64,000 nucleotides of DNA from UBA2219 sp964612075 (lineage in GTDB: Bacteria; Desulfobacterota; Deferrimicrobia; Deferrimicrobiales; Deferrimicrobiaceae). Positions 8,246 to 15,891 of the stretch are shown piece after piece. The position numbers and the translations under genes were made by a program. The notes beneath the pieces were generated by a model. It had not been told where the DNA came from. It saw nothing but the letters and a program-made list of their open reading frames with translations, and made no database searches. The stretch covers positions 4,130 to 68,129 of the forward strand of contig CAZTFC010000008.1 of assembly GCA_964612075.1 (NCBI GenBank). The letters run 5' to 3'. Numbering within the stretch: the first letter of the stretch is position 1; every line of letters begins with the position of its first letter.

Positions 8246-9102
8246 ACGGGACATTCGAAACCGGCGTCGAAAAAGCCTGGTGCCCCGGCTGCGGGAACTT
8301 CGGCATCCTCCAGGCGGTCAGGATCACGCTCGAACGGACGGGGAAGCCCAAACACGACATCGTCCTCGTCTCGGGGATCGGACAGGCGGCCAAGCTGCCC
8401 CACCACGTCGACGTGAACGTCTTCAACGGCCTGCACGGCAGGGCCCTTCCCGCCGCGCTCGCGATCAGGATGAGCAACCCCTCGCTGACGGTGGTGGTGA
8501 CCAGCGGCGACGGCGACATGTACGGGGAGGGGGGGAACCACTTCATCCACAACATCCGCCGCAATCCCGACATCGCCGTCTTCGTCCACGACAACCGGGT
8601 GTACGGGCTGACCAAGGGGCAGCCCTCCCCCACCAGCGATCCGGGCTGGACCGGGGCCCTGGCCCGGACGGGCGTGATCTCGGCCCCTTTTCCCCCGCTC
8701 GCGGTGGCGATCGCGCTGGGGTGCGGCTTCGTCGCGCGGGGGCTTGCGACGGACGTCGAGCTGACGGCCGGCCTGATGGAGCAGGCGATCGCCCACAGGG
8801 GGTTCGCGCTGGTCGACATCCTCCAGCCTTGCGTCACGTTCAACAAGAAGAATACGGCGAAATGGTACGCGGAGAAGACCTGGCGCCTGCCGGCCGACCA
8901 CGACCCGTCCGACCGGATGCGGGCGCTCGAGCTCGCGATGGAGACGGAGGAGCGGATCCCGCTCGGCGTCCTCTACCGGAAGGAGCGCCCTTCCCTCGAA
9001 GAGGCGCACCCCGGCGTGGGGGACCCCCCGCTGCATTCGAGGGAGACCCCGCCGGAGGCGTTCCGGGAGCTGATCCGGAAGCGGACCCTCTCCCCTTCCT
9101 GA
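8242..9102 (+). CDS. 2-oxoacid:ferredoxin oxidoreductase, beta subunit
   Basis: 286 residues; binds thiamine diphosphate. Seen directly: WCPGCGNFGIL at residues 13-23 (CxxC, one ligand pair of the beta-subunit cluster), the diphosphate motif SGDGDMYGEGGNHFIH with the following metal-binding Asn (DNRVYGLTKGQ), and LQPCVTFNKKNT near residue 200. Length and motifs match KorB/VorA beta subunits. The ATG at 8242 overlaps the alpha-subunit stop. Substrate choice (2-oxoglutarate, branched-chain oxoacid or pyruvate) is not decided by sequence. Confidence 0.93.
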   Translation: MNGTFETGVEKAWCPGCGNFGILQAVRITLERTGKPKHDIVLVSGIGQAAKLPHHVDVNVFNGLHGRALPAALAIRMSNPSLTVVVTSGDGDMYGEGGNHFIHNIRRNPDIAVFVHDNRVYGLTKGQPSPTSDPGWTGALARTGVISAPFPPLAVAIALGCGFVARGLATDVELTAGLMEQAIAHRGFALVDILQPCVTFNKKNTAKWYAEKTWRLPADHDPSDRMRALELAMETEERIPLGVLYRKERPSLEEAHPGVGDPPLHSRETPPEAFRELIRKRTLSPS

Positions 9103-9179
9103 CGGAGAGGGGCCGAGCTCCCGGGCCCGGATGTGTGGTACATTTCCATTTTCGAATCGATGGAAGACGGGAGGTGGCC

Positions 9180-9482
9180 ATGGCCGTCGTGTTCGTCACA
9201 GTGGTTCCCCTGGGGACCGCGACCCCGAGCGTGTCGAAGTACGTCGCGGGGGTGGAACGGGTCCTTAGGGACAGCGGGCTCAAGCACGAGCTTACGGGAA
9301 TGGGGACGATCATCGAGGGCGACCTCGACGCGATCCTTCCCGTCATCAGGAAGATGCACGAGCAGCCGTTCGGCGAAGGAGTGCAGCGGGTGTCGACCTC
9401 GATCCGGATCGACGACCGCCGCGACAAGGCCGGCTCGATCGAGGGAAAGGTCCGCTCTGTGAGGGAAAAACTCGGGGAGTAG
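9180..9482 (+). CDS. Thiamine-binding protein, MTH1187/DUF77 family
   Basis: 100 residues; matches the MTH1187/YqgV family throughout: TVVPLGTATPSVSKYVAGVERVL at the N-terminus, GMGTIIEGDLD in the middle and a final basic helix. Family members form ferredoxin-like tetramers, and some bind thiamine. Its place 78 bases after a thiamine-diphosphate enzyme fits a cofactor-related role, which is inference. The ATG at 9180 follows GGGAGGTGG. A short inverted repeat (9144-9165, arms TTCCAT and ATGGAA) precedes it. Confidence 0.85.
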   Translation: MAVVFVTVVPLGTATPSVSKYVAGVERVLRDSGLKHELTGMGTIIEGDLDAILPVIRKMHEQPFGEGVQRVSTSIRIDDRRDKAGSIEGKVRSVREKLGE

Positions 9483-9494
9483 CCGGGCGCGCCT

Positions 9495-9890
9495 TTATGC
9501 GCAGGCCAGCATCTGCAGCGCGGAGCTCAGGTCCGAAACCCGGAACGGCTTCGAGATGACCGCGTTGAAGCCGTATTCCCGGTAGTTCGTCATGATGGGA
9601 TCGTCGGGGTACCCGCTCGAGACGACCGCTTTGAGGTTCGAATCGATCCGGCGCAGCCGCTCGACGGTCTCCTTCCCTCCCATCCCGTTGGGGATGTTCA
9701 GGTCGACGATCACGGCGGAGAACGGGGCGTCGGATTCCCTGGCCTTGAGGTACTTCTCGATGGCCTCCTCGCCGTCCTTGGCGCACTCCACCTCGTGGCC
9801 GAACATCTTGAGCATCTCTCCCACGACGGCGCGCACCATCTCTTCGTCGTCCATCAGGAGAACTTTGCCTTTTGCGCCGATTGCCAATCC
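9495..9890 (-). CDS. Stand-alone response-regulator receiver protein
   Basis: About 131 residues forming a single CheY-like domain with no output domain: KVLLMDDEEMVR (acidic pocket), phosphate-accepting Asp in VIVDLNIPNGMGG, SSGYP, and Lys in VISKPF. The sequence style resembles the detached receivers of hybrid kinases. The TTG at 9890 has the ribosome site GGAGGCGG; an upstream GTG at 9926 lacks one and would add 12 residues. It converges on the MTH1187 gene with a 12-base gap. Partner kinase unknown; candidates in the window are the hybrid kinase at 21607 or the kinase at 52059. Confidence 0.85.
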   Translation of the reverse strand, partial: GLAIGAKGKVLLMDDEEMVRAVVGEMLKMFGHEVECAKDGEEAIEKYLKARESDAPFSAVIVDLNIPNGMGGKETVERLRRIDSNLKAVVSSGYPDDPIMTNYREYGFNAVISKPFRVSDLSSALQMLACA

Positions 9891-10175
9891 CGCCTCCGGT
9901 ATACAATCAATAATACGTATCGGCACGAACCGGAAAATCTTTAGCGAATCAACAGGTTCCTCTGGCTGCAGCAGAGAGGGAATCGCAATTCATCGATATT
10001 GCTAGGTTTTCAAAAAAGGACCCGCGTCCCCGTCCGCTGAACGCCGGCGCTCGCTTCCGGAAATCGGGTTGCGGACTGAACCCCGCCACGCCAGGAATTA
10101 ATCTTAATAATAAATGGACGGCATGACGTCAACCCACGAAAACCCAGACACCGATGCAGGATACGGAGGATTTCC

Positions 10176-10676
10176 ATGTCAGGCCTGTCTCAGGTCAACG
10201 TTGCGGAAAATCTCGTTCAGGCGTTTGCCGATAAAAACTGGGCCGAACTGTGGTCCCTCGTCGACCCCAGGGTCCTTTACCACGAAACACCGACGAACCG
10301 GAGGATGCGCGGTATCCGGATGTTCATGACGATCATGCGGGAATGGGAAGAGGCGTTCCCGGATTCGAAGTTCACGATCAAGAGCACGAAGACCCTGGGC
10401 AACACGGCGGTGGTCGAGATGAAATGGACCGGCACGCAGCAAGGCCCGATCATGACGCCGGGCGGGGTGATCCAGCCGACCGGCAAGAAGATCGACATCC
10501 CCGCTAGCATGGTGGTCGAGTTCGGGGAGAGCGAGACCGGCATCTATGAGTTCGGAGACTTGAGCCCCGTCGAACTCGGATCCTTGCAGCCCAAGGCGGA
10601 AAAGATCTCTTTGAGCTTCGACATCGACGAGATGCAGAAGCAGATCGAGCTCACGGAGAAAGAACGGGCGGCTTGA
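10176..10676 (+). CDS. SnoaL-like / NTF2-fold protein
   Basis: 166 residues with the SnoaL (ester cyclase-like) pattern: an N-terminal helix VAENLVQAFADKNWAELWSLVDPRVLYHETP, then FMTIMREWEEAFPDSKFTIKS and a beta-rich half VVEMKWTGTQQGP. The C-terminal 40 residues form an amphipathic, probably coiled helix (EMQKQIELTEKE) not typical of the fold. NTF2-fold proteins bind small hydrophobic ligands; some are enzymes. No substrate can be named. The ATG at 10176 follows GGAGG. It stands alone, flanked by gaps of 285 and 277 bases. Confidence 0.75.
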   Translation: MSGLSQVNVAENLVQAFADKNWAELWSLVDPRVLYHETPTNRRMRGIRMFMTIMREWEEAFPDSKFTIKSTKTLGNTAVVEMKWTGTQQGPIMTPGGVIQPTGKKIDIPASMVVEFGESETGIYEFGDLSPVELGSLQPKAEKISLSFDIDEMQKQIELTEKERAA

Positions 10677-10678
10677 CC

Positions 10679-10700
10679 GACCCGCGGCCGCGGCCGGGTC
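10679..10700 (+). terminator. GC-rich hairpin after the SnoaL-like gene
   Basis: GACCCG and CGGGTC arms flank a second small GC hairpin, two bases after the stop codon. No T-run follows, so it is at best a weak intrinsic terminator or a 3' protecting hairpin. Confidence 0.3.
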
Positions 10701-10953
10701 CGGCATATCCCCTTCGGATCGGCAGACCCGGCCCTCCGGCCGCTCTCCCATGAACTGACATTTTTCGGCAACGGAAAGGCATCACGATTCGGCAAATTGC
10801 CGATTTACGCCCCGGCCCGCAACCATGGCGTAACCGGAAGGTCCCGTTTTCATTGAAGATCGTCCTGAAACACGATTGGCACGGTTCTTTCACTATACCC
10901 CTGAGAAAACAGGGCCCGAACGCGGGCACATCCGGCTCCGGACGGAGGAAGGC

Positions 10954-11424
10954 ATGAAACGCCTCTTATTCATCACGATCCTGCTGGCGTCGATACCCGC
11001 CATGGCATGGGGCGCGGCCGAGGCGGTCCAGGTTCAGGACATCATCGGCATCGTGAGGACGTCCGAAGGGATGGCGAGCATCAACCGCGGGTCCCAGGTC
11101 CTTCCCGCCTCCGTAGGGGCGAAACTGGTGACCGGAGATGTCCTCACCACGGGCCCGGGCGGGTCCGTCGGCGTCACCCTCCGGGACAACTCCAGCCTCT
11201 CGATCGGGCCGCAGAGCAGCATCTCCCTCCAGGACTTCCTCTTCTCGCCCGCCGAAGGGAAGCTGTCGCTGGTCGCGCGCCTCGCGAAGGGAACGATGGC
11301 CTACATGTCGGGGATCATCGGCAAGCTCTCGCCCGAGTCGGTCCGTTTCGAAACCCCCGTGTCGACGATCGGCATCCGGGGGACCTGCTTCGTCATCAAC
11401 GCCGGGGAGCCCGTCCCGAACTAG
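10954..11424 (+). CDS. Exported FecR-domain protein
   Basis: 156 residues. A signal peptide (MKRLLFITILLASIPAMAWG) is followed by a FecR domain: GIVRTSEGMASINRGSQVLPASVGAKLVTGDVL, TLRDNSSLSIGP and the closing FETPVSTIGIRGTCFVI. Secreted FecR-domain proteins of this size are common in Deltaproteobacteria and are not TonB sensor anti-sigma factors; their role is unknown. The ATG at 10954 follows GGAGGAAGG. The last 29 bases overlap the convergent protease gene. A partial sigma-54-like element lies 62 bases upstream. Confidence 0.82.
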   Translation: MKRLLFITILLASIPAMAWGAAEAVQVQDIIGIVRTSEGMASINRGSQVLPASVGAKLVTGDVLTTGPGGSVGVTLRDNSSLSIGPQSSISLQDFLFSPAEGKLSLVARLAKGTMAYMSGIIGKLSPESVRFETPVSTIGIRGTCFVINAGEPVPN

Positions 11425-12469
11425 CCCGGGACGCGGACTCCGCCACCGGCACCTCCACGGCCTTGCGCTCGACGCCCCGCAGGAGAGTGATCCGGGCGAT
11501 CTCCCGGACCGCCGCTTCCGAAAGCAGACGGTGAAGGTCGTCGACGCTTTCCACCGGGGTGCCGTTCATCTCCAGGACGATGTCCCCCGGAGCGATCCCC
11601 GCCTTCGCCGCCGGGCCGTCCGGGTCCAGCGTCATCACCTCCACGCCGCATTCGCGGGCGAGTTCCAGGAAGCGCACGAGCTTCCTTGCCAGCCGCCTCT
11701 GTCTTCCCGTGATCCCCAGGTATCCCCTGAGCACCCTCCCGTGCGACAGGATCTGGGAGACCACGTGGCGCGCCGTGTTCGAGGGAACGGCGAAACCGAT
11801 CCCCTGCGCCGCCGGGATGATCGCCGTGTTGATCCCGACGACGCGGCCCCTCGAATCCACCAGCGGCCCGCCGGAGTTCCCGGGGTTCAACGGCGCCGTG
11901 TGCTGAATGACGTTCTCGATGAGCCGGTGGTCCATGCTGCGCATTCCGCGCCCGGTGGCACTCACGACCCCGGTCGACACGCTGGACTGGAACCCGAGCG
12001 GATTCCCGATGGCGATCACGAGCTGCCCCGCCTTCAGGGCCGAGGAGTCGCCCAGCGAGGCGTACGGGAAACCCGAGCCGTCGGCCCGCACGACGGCGAG
12101 GTCGTTCGGCGGGTCCGACCCGACGGCCGCGGCGCCGATCTGCGTGCCGTCCATGAGCGTCAGCCGGACCCGGCGGTTTTCCCTCACAACGTGATGGTTC
12201 GTGAGGACGTACCCGTCGGGCGTCAGCAGGACCCCCGACGCCGCCCCGACCGGCTCCAGCCCGTTGCCGTCCGGCGTTTCCCTGTCGATGTTGACGCTGA
12301 CGACCGCGGGGCCCACGGCCTCCGCCACGGCCGTCACCGCGCGCGAGTAGGCGTCCAGAAGGTCGGTGTCGTTCCTGCCCGAAGGGCCGACCTCGCACCG
12401 CCCCGCCGGCCCCGATCCCTCCCCGTTTGCCTGAATGAACCGAAGCGCTTCCGAACCCGATCGCGTCAT
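11396..12469 (-). CDS. HtrA/DegP-like serine protease with one PDZ domain, no signal peptide
   Basis: 357 residues. A trypsin-like domain (about 45-235) has the full triad H93 (TNHHVV), D123 (NDLAVV) and S199 (GNSGGP); one PDZ domain spans about 255-345 (AKAGIAPGDIVLEMNG). Family members degrade or chaperone damaged envelope proteins. Unusually, the first 45 residues are polar (MTRSGSEALRFIQANGEG) with no signal peptide or membrane helix, so the protein may be cytoplasmic. The ATG at 12469 has AAGGAGGTG upstream; no better upstream start exists. It overlaps the FecR gene tail-to-tail. Confidence 0.88.
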   Translation of the reverse strand: MTRSGSEALRFIQANGEGSGPAGRCEVGPSGRNDTDLLDAYSRAVTAVAEAVGPAVVSVNIDRETPDGNGLEPVGAASGVLLTPDGYVLTNHHVVRENRRVRLTLMDGTQIGAAAVGSDPPNDLAVVRADGSGFPYASLGDSSALKAGQLVIAIGNPLGFQSSVSTGVVSATGRGMRSMDHRLIENVIQHTAPLNPGNSGGPLVDSRGRVVGINTAIIPAAQGIGFAVPSNTARHVVSQILSHGRVLRGYLGITGRQRRLARKLVRFLELARECGVEVMTLDPDGPAAKAGIAPGDIVLEMNGTPVESVDDLHRLLSEAAVREIARITLLRGVERKAVEVPVAESASRASSGRAPRR

Positions 12470-12531
12470 CGAGCCCACCTCCTTTTTGATTGGATGCACG
12501 GAGGCGGGCGCCGGATCCTTCTACGCGGACT

Positions 12532-13104
12532 TCAGTACGGGTATCCCTTCAGCCCGCGGGTCCCCTTAAGCGCGGCGATCTCCCCGGCATGGCAATAGAC
12601 GTGCCCGATCACGACGTTGCTCAGAACGAACGCGATGGTGCACGGCCCGATGCCGATCGACATCAGGTCGACGGACTCTTTCAGGACCGCGTCGTTCTGC
12701 GTGGCGAGCCACGCGTCGGCCGCTTCGAACACCGCCGCGGCATAATCGTGCAGCGCTTTCAGGTCGACTTTCACCTGCCGGCACCAGTCCGCGAACACCC
12801 GTCCCCATTCCTCCGGGTCGAAGGGCCCGCCGCCGGTCGATCCCGGGTGCAGGGAGGACGTCCCCGTCTTCCCCGCGTAAGCGGCGGAGAACAGCGGACG
12901 CTTCCCGCGGACCAACCCGTTGACCACGCCGTCCATCGCGAGGACCACGTGGGCGTAGGCCGCTCCTATCGGAAGAGCGGTCCCCGGGGGGATCCATCGG
13001 GCGGTTTCCGGCGTCAGGTCCTTCGTCGTTCCTTCCAGGGTCTCCCACGCGCCGCGCAGCTGTTCGCGGAGCAGTTCGACAGCGCCGTTCTCTGGAGGAT
13101 TCAT
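12532..13104 (-). CDS. DinB-like metal-binding four-helix protein
   Basis: 190 residues. H52 (AYAHVVLAMDG) and the pair H168/H172 (GHVYCHAGEIAALKG) match the three histidines that bind a divalent metal in the DinB/YfiT fold. Related proteins include bacillithiol and mycothiol transferases, but many have no known reaction. It lies 62 bases upstream of the htrA-like gene on the same strand and 19 bases downstream of a glycosyltransferase gene. No specific function can be given. Confidence 0.78.
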   Translation of the reverse strand: MNPPENGAVELLREQLRGAWETLEGTTKDLTPETARWIPPGTALPIGAAYAHVVLAMDGVVNGLVRGKRPLFSAAYAGKTGTSSLHPGSTGGGPFDPEEWGRVFADWCRQVKVDLKALHDYAAAVFEAADAWLATQNDAVLKESVDLMSIGIGPCTIAFVLSNVVIGHVYCHAGEIAALKGTRGLKGYPY

Positions 13105-13123
13105 TCGGATCTCCCTTCGGTTT

Positions 13124-14425
13124 TCACTCTCTCTTCATCATAGCGGATGCCGCCGGGCACTCCCGCGCCGAAAAGGCGACGGCCGCCGCGTGGGCGCGGT
13201 TCCTCCAGAGGTTCCGCTCCCGGTCGATGCGCCGCAGGGCGGGGCCCAGCGGTCTTCCCCCCGCGTCCACGACGAGCCTCCGGTCCGCCAACAGGGAGGC
13301 GTACAGACGGAGAGCTTTCCCGGCGCACCGCCGCATCGAGAACCGCCGCGCCGTCTCCCGCACGGCTTCCCCCATGGCGCGCAGCTCCGCGGGGCCCGAA
13401 AGGGCGACTCGCGAGAGAGCGCCGGAGAAATCCTCCACGTTCAAGGCGGGCAGGAGGAAACCGTTCCGCCCGTCGACGACCGATTCCCGCACCCCTGGCG
13501 CGTCCATCGCGACCACGGGGACGCCCGCCGCCATCGCCTCCGTGAGGACCATCCCCTGCGTCTCGTTACAGGAGGCGAACGCGAACGCGTCCATCGCATG
13601 ATACGCGTCCGCCAGCTCCCCGCCCCGGAGGACGCCGGCGATGCAAAGCCGGTCGGACATTCCGCTACGCCCGAACCGCTCCCGGATCTCTCCTGCCGAA
13701 ACGCCGCTCCCGACGACCAGGAACCGGGCGGAAACGTTCGTCGAAAGGAACGCGATGACGGCCTGGACCAGGAAATCGAGGTTCTTCTCCGGGACGAGCC
13801 GGCCCACGTGCCCGACGACGAAGGCGTCGGGCGGAATGCCGACCGAGGCGCGGAACCCTTCACGGTCGCCGCCGCGGAACGCCTCCAGGTCGACACCGGT
13901 GGGGATCACGGCGATGGGCGACTTCACCCCCCGTTCCCTCAGGATCCTCTCCATGCTCGCGCTCGGGGCGATGACCTGGTCGCAGAGGTTCGCGTACCCG
14001 GTAGAGAGCTCGACGACGAACCGCCGCACCGCTTTCGAATCGACCAGGACATACCGCGCCAGCGTCTCGTACATGGTGTGATGGGTGAAGACCAGCGGCG
14101 CGTTCCGCGCCGCGGCGATGCGCAGCGCCATGTCCCCCAGGACGTAAGGGTGGTGCGAGTGGACGATATCCGGGCGGAACGCGTCGAGGGCGGGAAAGAG
14201 GAACGCAGGGATCGGGAGGCCGAAGGAGAAGTCGCTGCCCTTGAAGCGCCGGATGGCGGGGACCCGGATCACCCCTTCTTCCTCTTTCGGCGCCCCGGGG
14301 TACGACGGGGCGACCACCAGCACCCGGTGCCCCCGGCGCCGGAATTCCCCGGTGAAGGACTGGACCGACCGGACGAGCCCCCCGACAAAGGGGGTGTACG
14401 TGTTCGTCACCATCAGGAGATTCAT
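13124..14425 (-). CDS. Glycosyltransferase family 4 protein
   Basis: 433 residues with the GT-B fold. The N-terminal half starts MNLLMVTNTYTPFVGGLVRSV (the glycine-rich GGxxR loop) and has VHSHHPYVLG. The C-terminal half carries VGHVGRLVPEKN, FASCNETQGMVLTEAMAAGVPVVAMD (the E-x7-E donor-binding motif) and a final basic tail. Such enzymes move a sugar from a nucleotide-sugar to lipid or sugar acceptors on the cytoplasmic face. The pattern resembles the group that includes diglucosyl-diacylglycerol and phosphatidylinositol mannosyl synthases, so a glycolipid product is possible but unproven. Confidence 0.9.
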   Translation of the reverse strand: MNLLMVTNTYTPFVGGLVRSVQSFTGEFRRRGHRVLVVAPSYPGAPKEEEGVIRVPAIRRFKGSDFSFGLPIPAFLFPALDAFRPDIVHSHHPYVLGDMALRIAAARNAPLVFTHHTMYETLARYVLVDSKAVRRFVVELSTGYANLCDQVIAPSASMERILRERGVKSPIAVIPTGVDLEAFRGGDREGFRASVGIPPDAFVVGHVGRLVPEKNLDFLVQAVIAFLSTNVSARFLVVGSGVSAGEIRERFGRSGMSDRLCIAGVLRGGELADAYHAMDAFAFASCNETQGMVLTEAMAAGVPVVAMDAPGVRESVVDGRNGFLLPALNVEDFSGALSRVALSGPAELRAMGEAVRETARRFSMRRCAGKALRLYASLLADRRLVVDAGGRPLGPALRRIDRERNLWRNRAHAAAVAFSARECPAASAMMKRE

Positions 14426-14453
14426 CCGGAAGACCTCCCGCGGCCGGGGGCGG

Positions 14454-15155
14454 CTACGCTTCCCGCCCTCCCATGCGCTCCTCGAGCGTGGAGCAGACGC
14501 GCTCCCTGGAACGGTAGAACAGCGAGAAGCGGAGATCGACCGCCGTGGGGAACAGCCCGTACATCTCCCGGGCGACGTCTTCCGGGCGTCCGTACGGGTC
14601 CCACCTCGCCCTGGAACCCGGCCGGACGAACCGGCCGCTCAAGAGCATGCGGAAGAACATCAGGTCGCACAGCATGCCTTCCAGCCAGGGCGTCCAGTTC
14701 TCGTATCCCGCCACCCATTTCAGGTACGGCATCCCGTCGAGGAGGACCTCGGCCGTCTTCCGGTTGACGAAGTCGCAGGCGCCGAGGTACAGGCCGTCGT
14801 AGCTGGACAGCGGGGCCAGGATGTTTTTCAGCTTCGTCCGGCTGATGTCCTGCACGGCGGTGATGGCGCCGCGCTTTCCATGGCAGGCGAAATATGCGAT
14901 CTTCGCGCGATTGTCGACGCCCTGGTCGTGCCCGTTCAACGCGGATTTCAGCCCCTCGGCGTTCTGGAAGACGATGTAGCTGAACAGGGCGTCATGCCCC
15001 GGCCGGTCCCTGCGCCGCCCGTTTCTCCGCGTGTAGGTCTCCTCCGTGTCGCGCTTGAGCTGCTCGAAGAACGGCTTGACCGTCTCGTCGTGGAGACGGT
15101 CCCACTGCGCCTCGAACACTTTTATGATGTATCGGAACCCGTTTCTTTCCTTCAT
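14454..15155 (-). CDS. Orphan protein with possible caspase/CHAT-type His-Cys pair
   Basis: 233 residues, not recognised by overall similarity. Two short regions stand out: KIAYFACHGKRGAI with H92 after a beta-strand, and YDGLYLGACDFVN with C127 after another strand, followed by LKWVAGYENWTPWLEGMLCDLMFF. This order and spacing (strand-His-Gly, strand-x-Cys, then a VAGY-like strand and an amphipathic helix) is what is seen in caspase-fold CHAT and clostripain-like peptidases. The assignment is inference. No signal peptide. It ends 28 bases before the glycosyltransferase start, so the two may be cotranscribed. Confidence 0.6.
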   Translation of the reverse strand: MKERNGFRYIIKVFEAQWDRLHDETVKPFFEQLKRDTEETYTRRNGRRRDRPGHDALFSYIVFQNAEGLKSALNGHDQGVDNRAKIAYFACHGKRGAITAVQDISRTKLKNILAPLSSYDGLYLGACDFVNRKTAEVLLDGMPYLKWVAGYENWTPWLEGMLCDLMFFRMLLSGRFVRPGSRARWDPYGRPEDVAREMYGLFPTAVDLRFSLFYRSRERVCSTLEERMGGREA

Positions 15156-15388
15156 GCCGCCACCCTTGCCGCCTCGGGGTCGTCCGGGGTCACCTATGAT
15201 TTTCCCGCCCGCCCGCCCCCCGCGTCAAGCATGCTTTATCCCTTTCGAATCAGGCATTTTTACCGATTGTCCGACCCGGATGAACGTTGCCCAACTTGCG
15301 GAACGGCGGCGAAAAAAAGTCGGAAAAAGGAAAAAAACAACCCTGGAAGGAAAAAAGTGCCCGGAAGGAGGGGGTCGCCTCCCCGCCT

Positions 15389-15652
15389 TCAGACGTAGAT
15401 GTCGACCAGGGCGCCGCCGGCCTGTGGCGCCGAGGCACCGTACAGCTTGTCCCTCACGAACCGACCGTAGCTTTTCTCGAGCCCGAAATCGTTCAACGAT
15501 ATTTCGAGATGGAGGTTGCGGAAAGTGTCCCTGCGGAAGAAACCGCCCGCGTCGGAGCAGGTGACGACCGGCCCGGCGTCGGGACGGACGACCATTGGCA
15601 GCCTGCCCTGGCGCCCGTTGAGGATTCTCGCCGCTGCGATCCCTTCGATCAA
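15389..15652 (-). CDS. Small protein of unknown function, possibly the 3' part of a longer frame
   Basis: 87 residues, TTG start, not recognised. Codon use is strongly GC3-biased like real genes here, and the sequence is well mixed (PMVVRPDAGPVVTC, FFRRDTFRNLHLEISLNDFG, ALVDIYV). The TTG overlaps the stop of a 29-codon frame (15649-15738, MERLLRVIYNLGFSEAKERV) in a TTGA junction. So this is either a coupled pair of tiny genes or one 116-residue gene broken by a frameshift at AAAGGTTGATC. GAGGGAACGAAAGG serves as a weak ribosome site. No T-ending terminator is clear. Confidence 0.5.
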   Translation of the reverse strand: MIEGIAAARILNGRQGRLPMVVRPDAGPVVTCSDAGGFFRRDTFRNLHLEISLNDFGLEKSYGRFVRDKLYGASAPQAGGALVDIYV

Positions 15653-15891
15653 CCTTTCGTTCCCTCGTCCAGGTCTTCGACCCGTTCCTTCGCCTCGGAA
15701 AACCCGAGGTTATATATAACACGCAAAAGACGTTCCAACGCGTGAAATCGTAAGTTCCCGTTTTTTCAATTGATCCTTATTAAAAATCGTTATTGCCGGA
15801 ATCGAAGTGCCCATATTCGGCAAAATGTTTCTCATGCCCGGCGGATTTCGATCCCCCAACCTCCCCGTGCCGATGGAACCCTTCCGCGCGC

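Noticed and set aside
6452..8254. 600-codon frame on the minus strand opposite the 2-oxoacid oxidoreductase
   Set aside because: Composition is Arg/Gly/His-rich with no domain; it mirrors the codon bias of the real plus-strand gene.
9103..9179. TPP riboswitch upstream of the thiamine-binding protein gene
   Set aside because: The 77-base gap is too short and lacks the conserved CTGAGA and related thi-box motifs.
10877..10892. Sigma-54-like element TGGCAC-N5-TTTCA before the FecR-domain gene
   Set aside because: The -24 box is perfect but the nearly invariant GC of the -12 box is replaced by TC, so function is doubtful.
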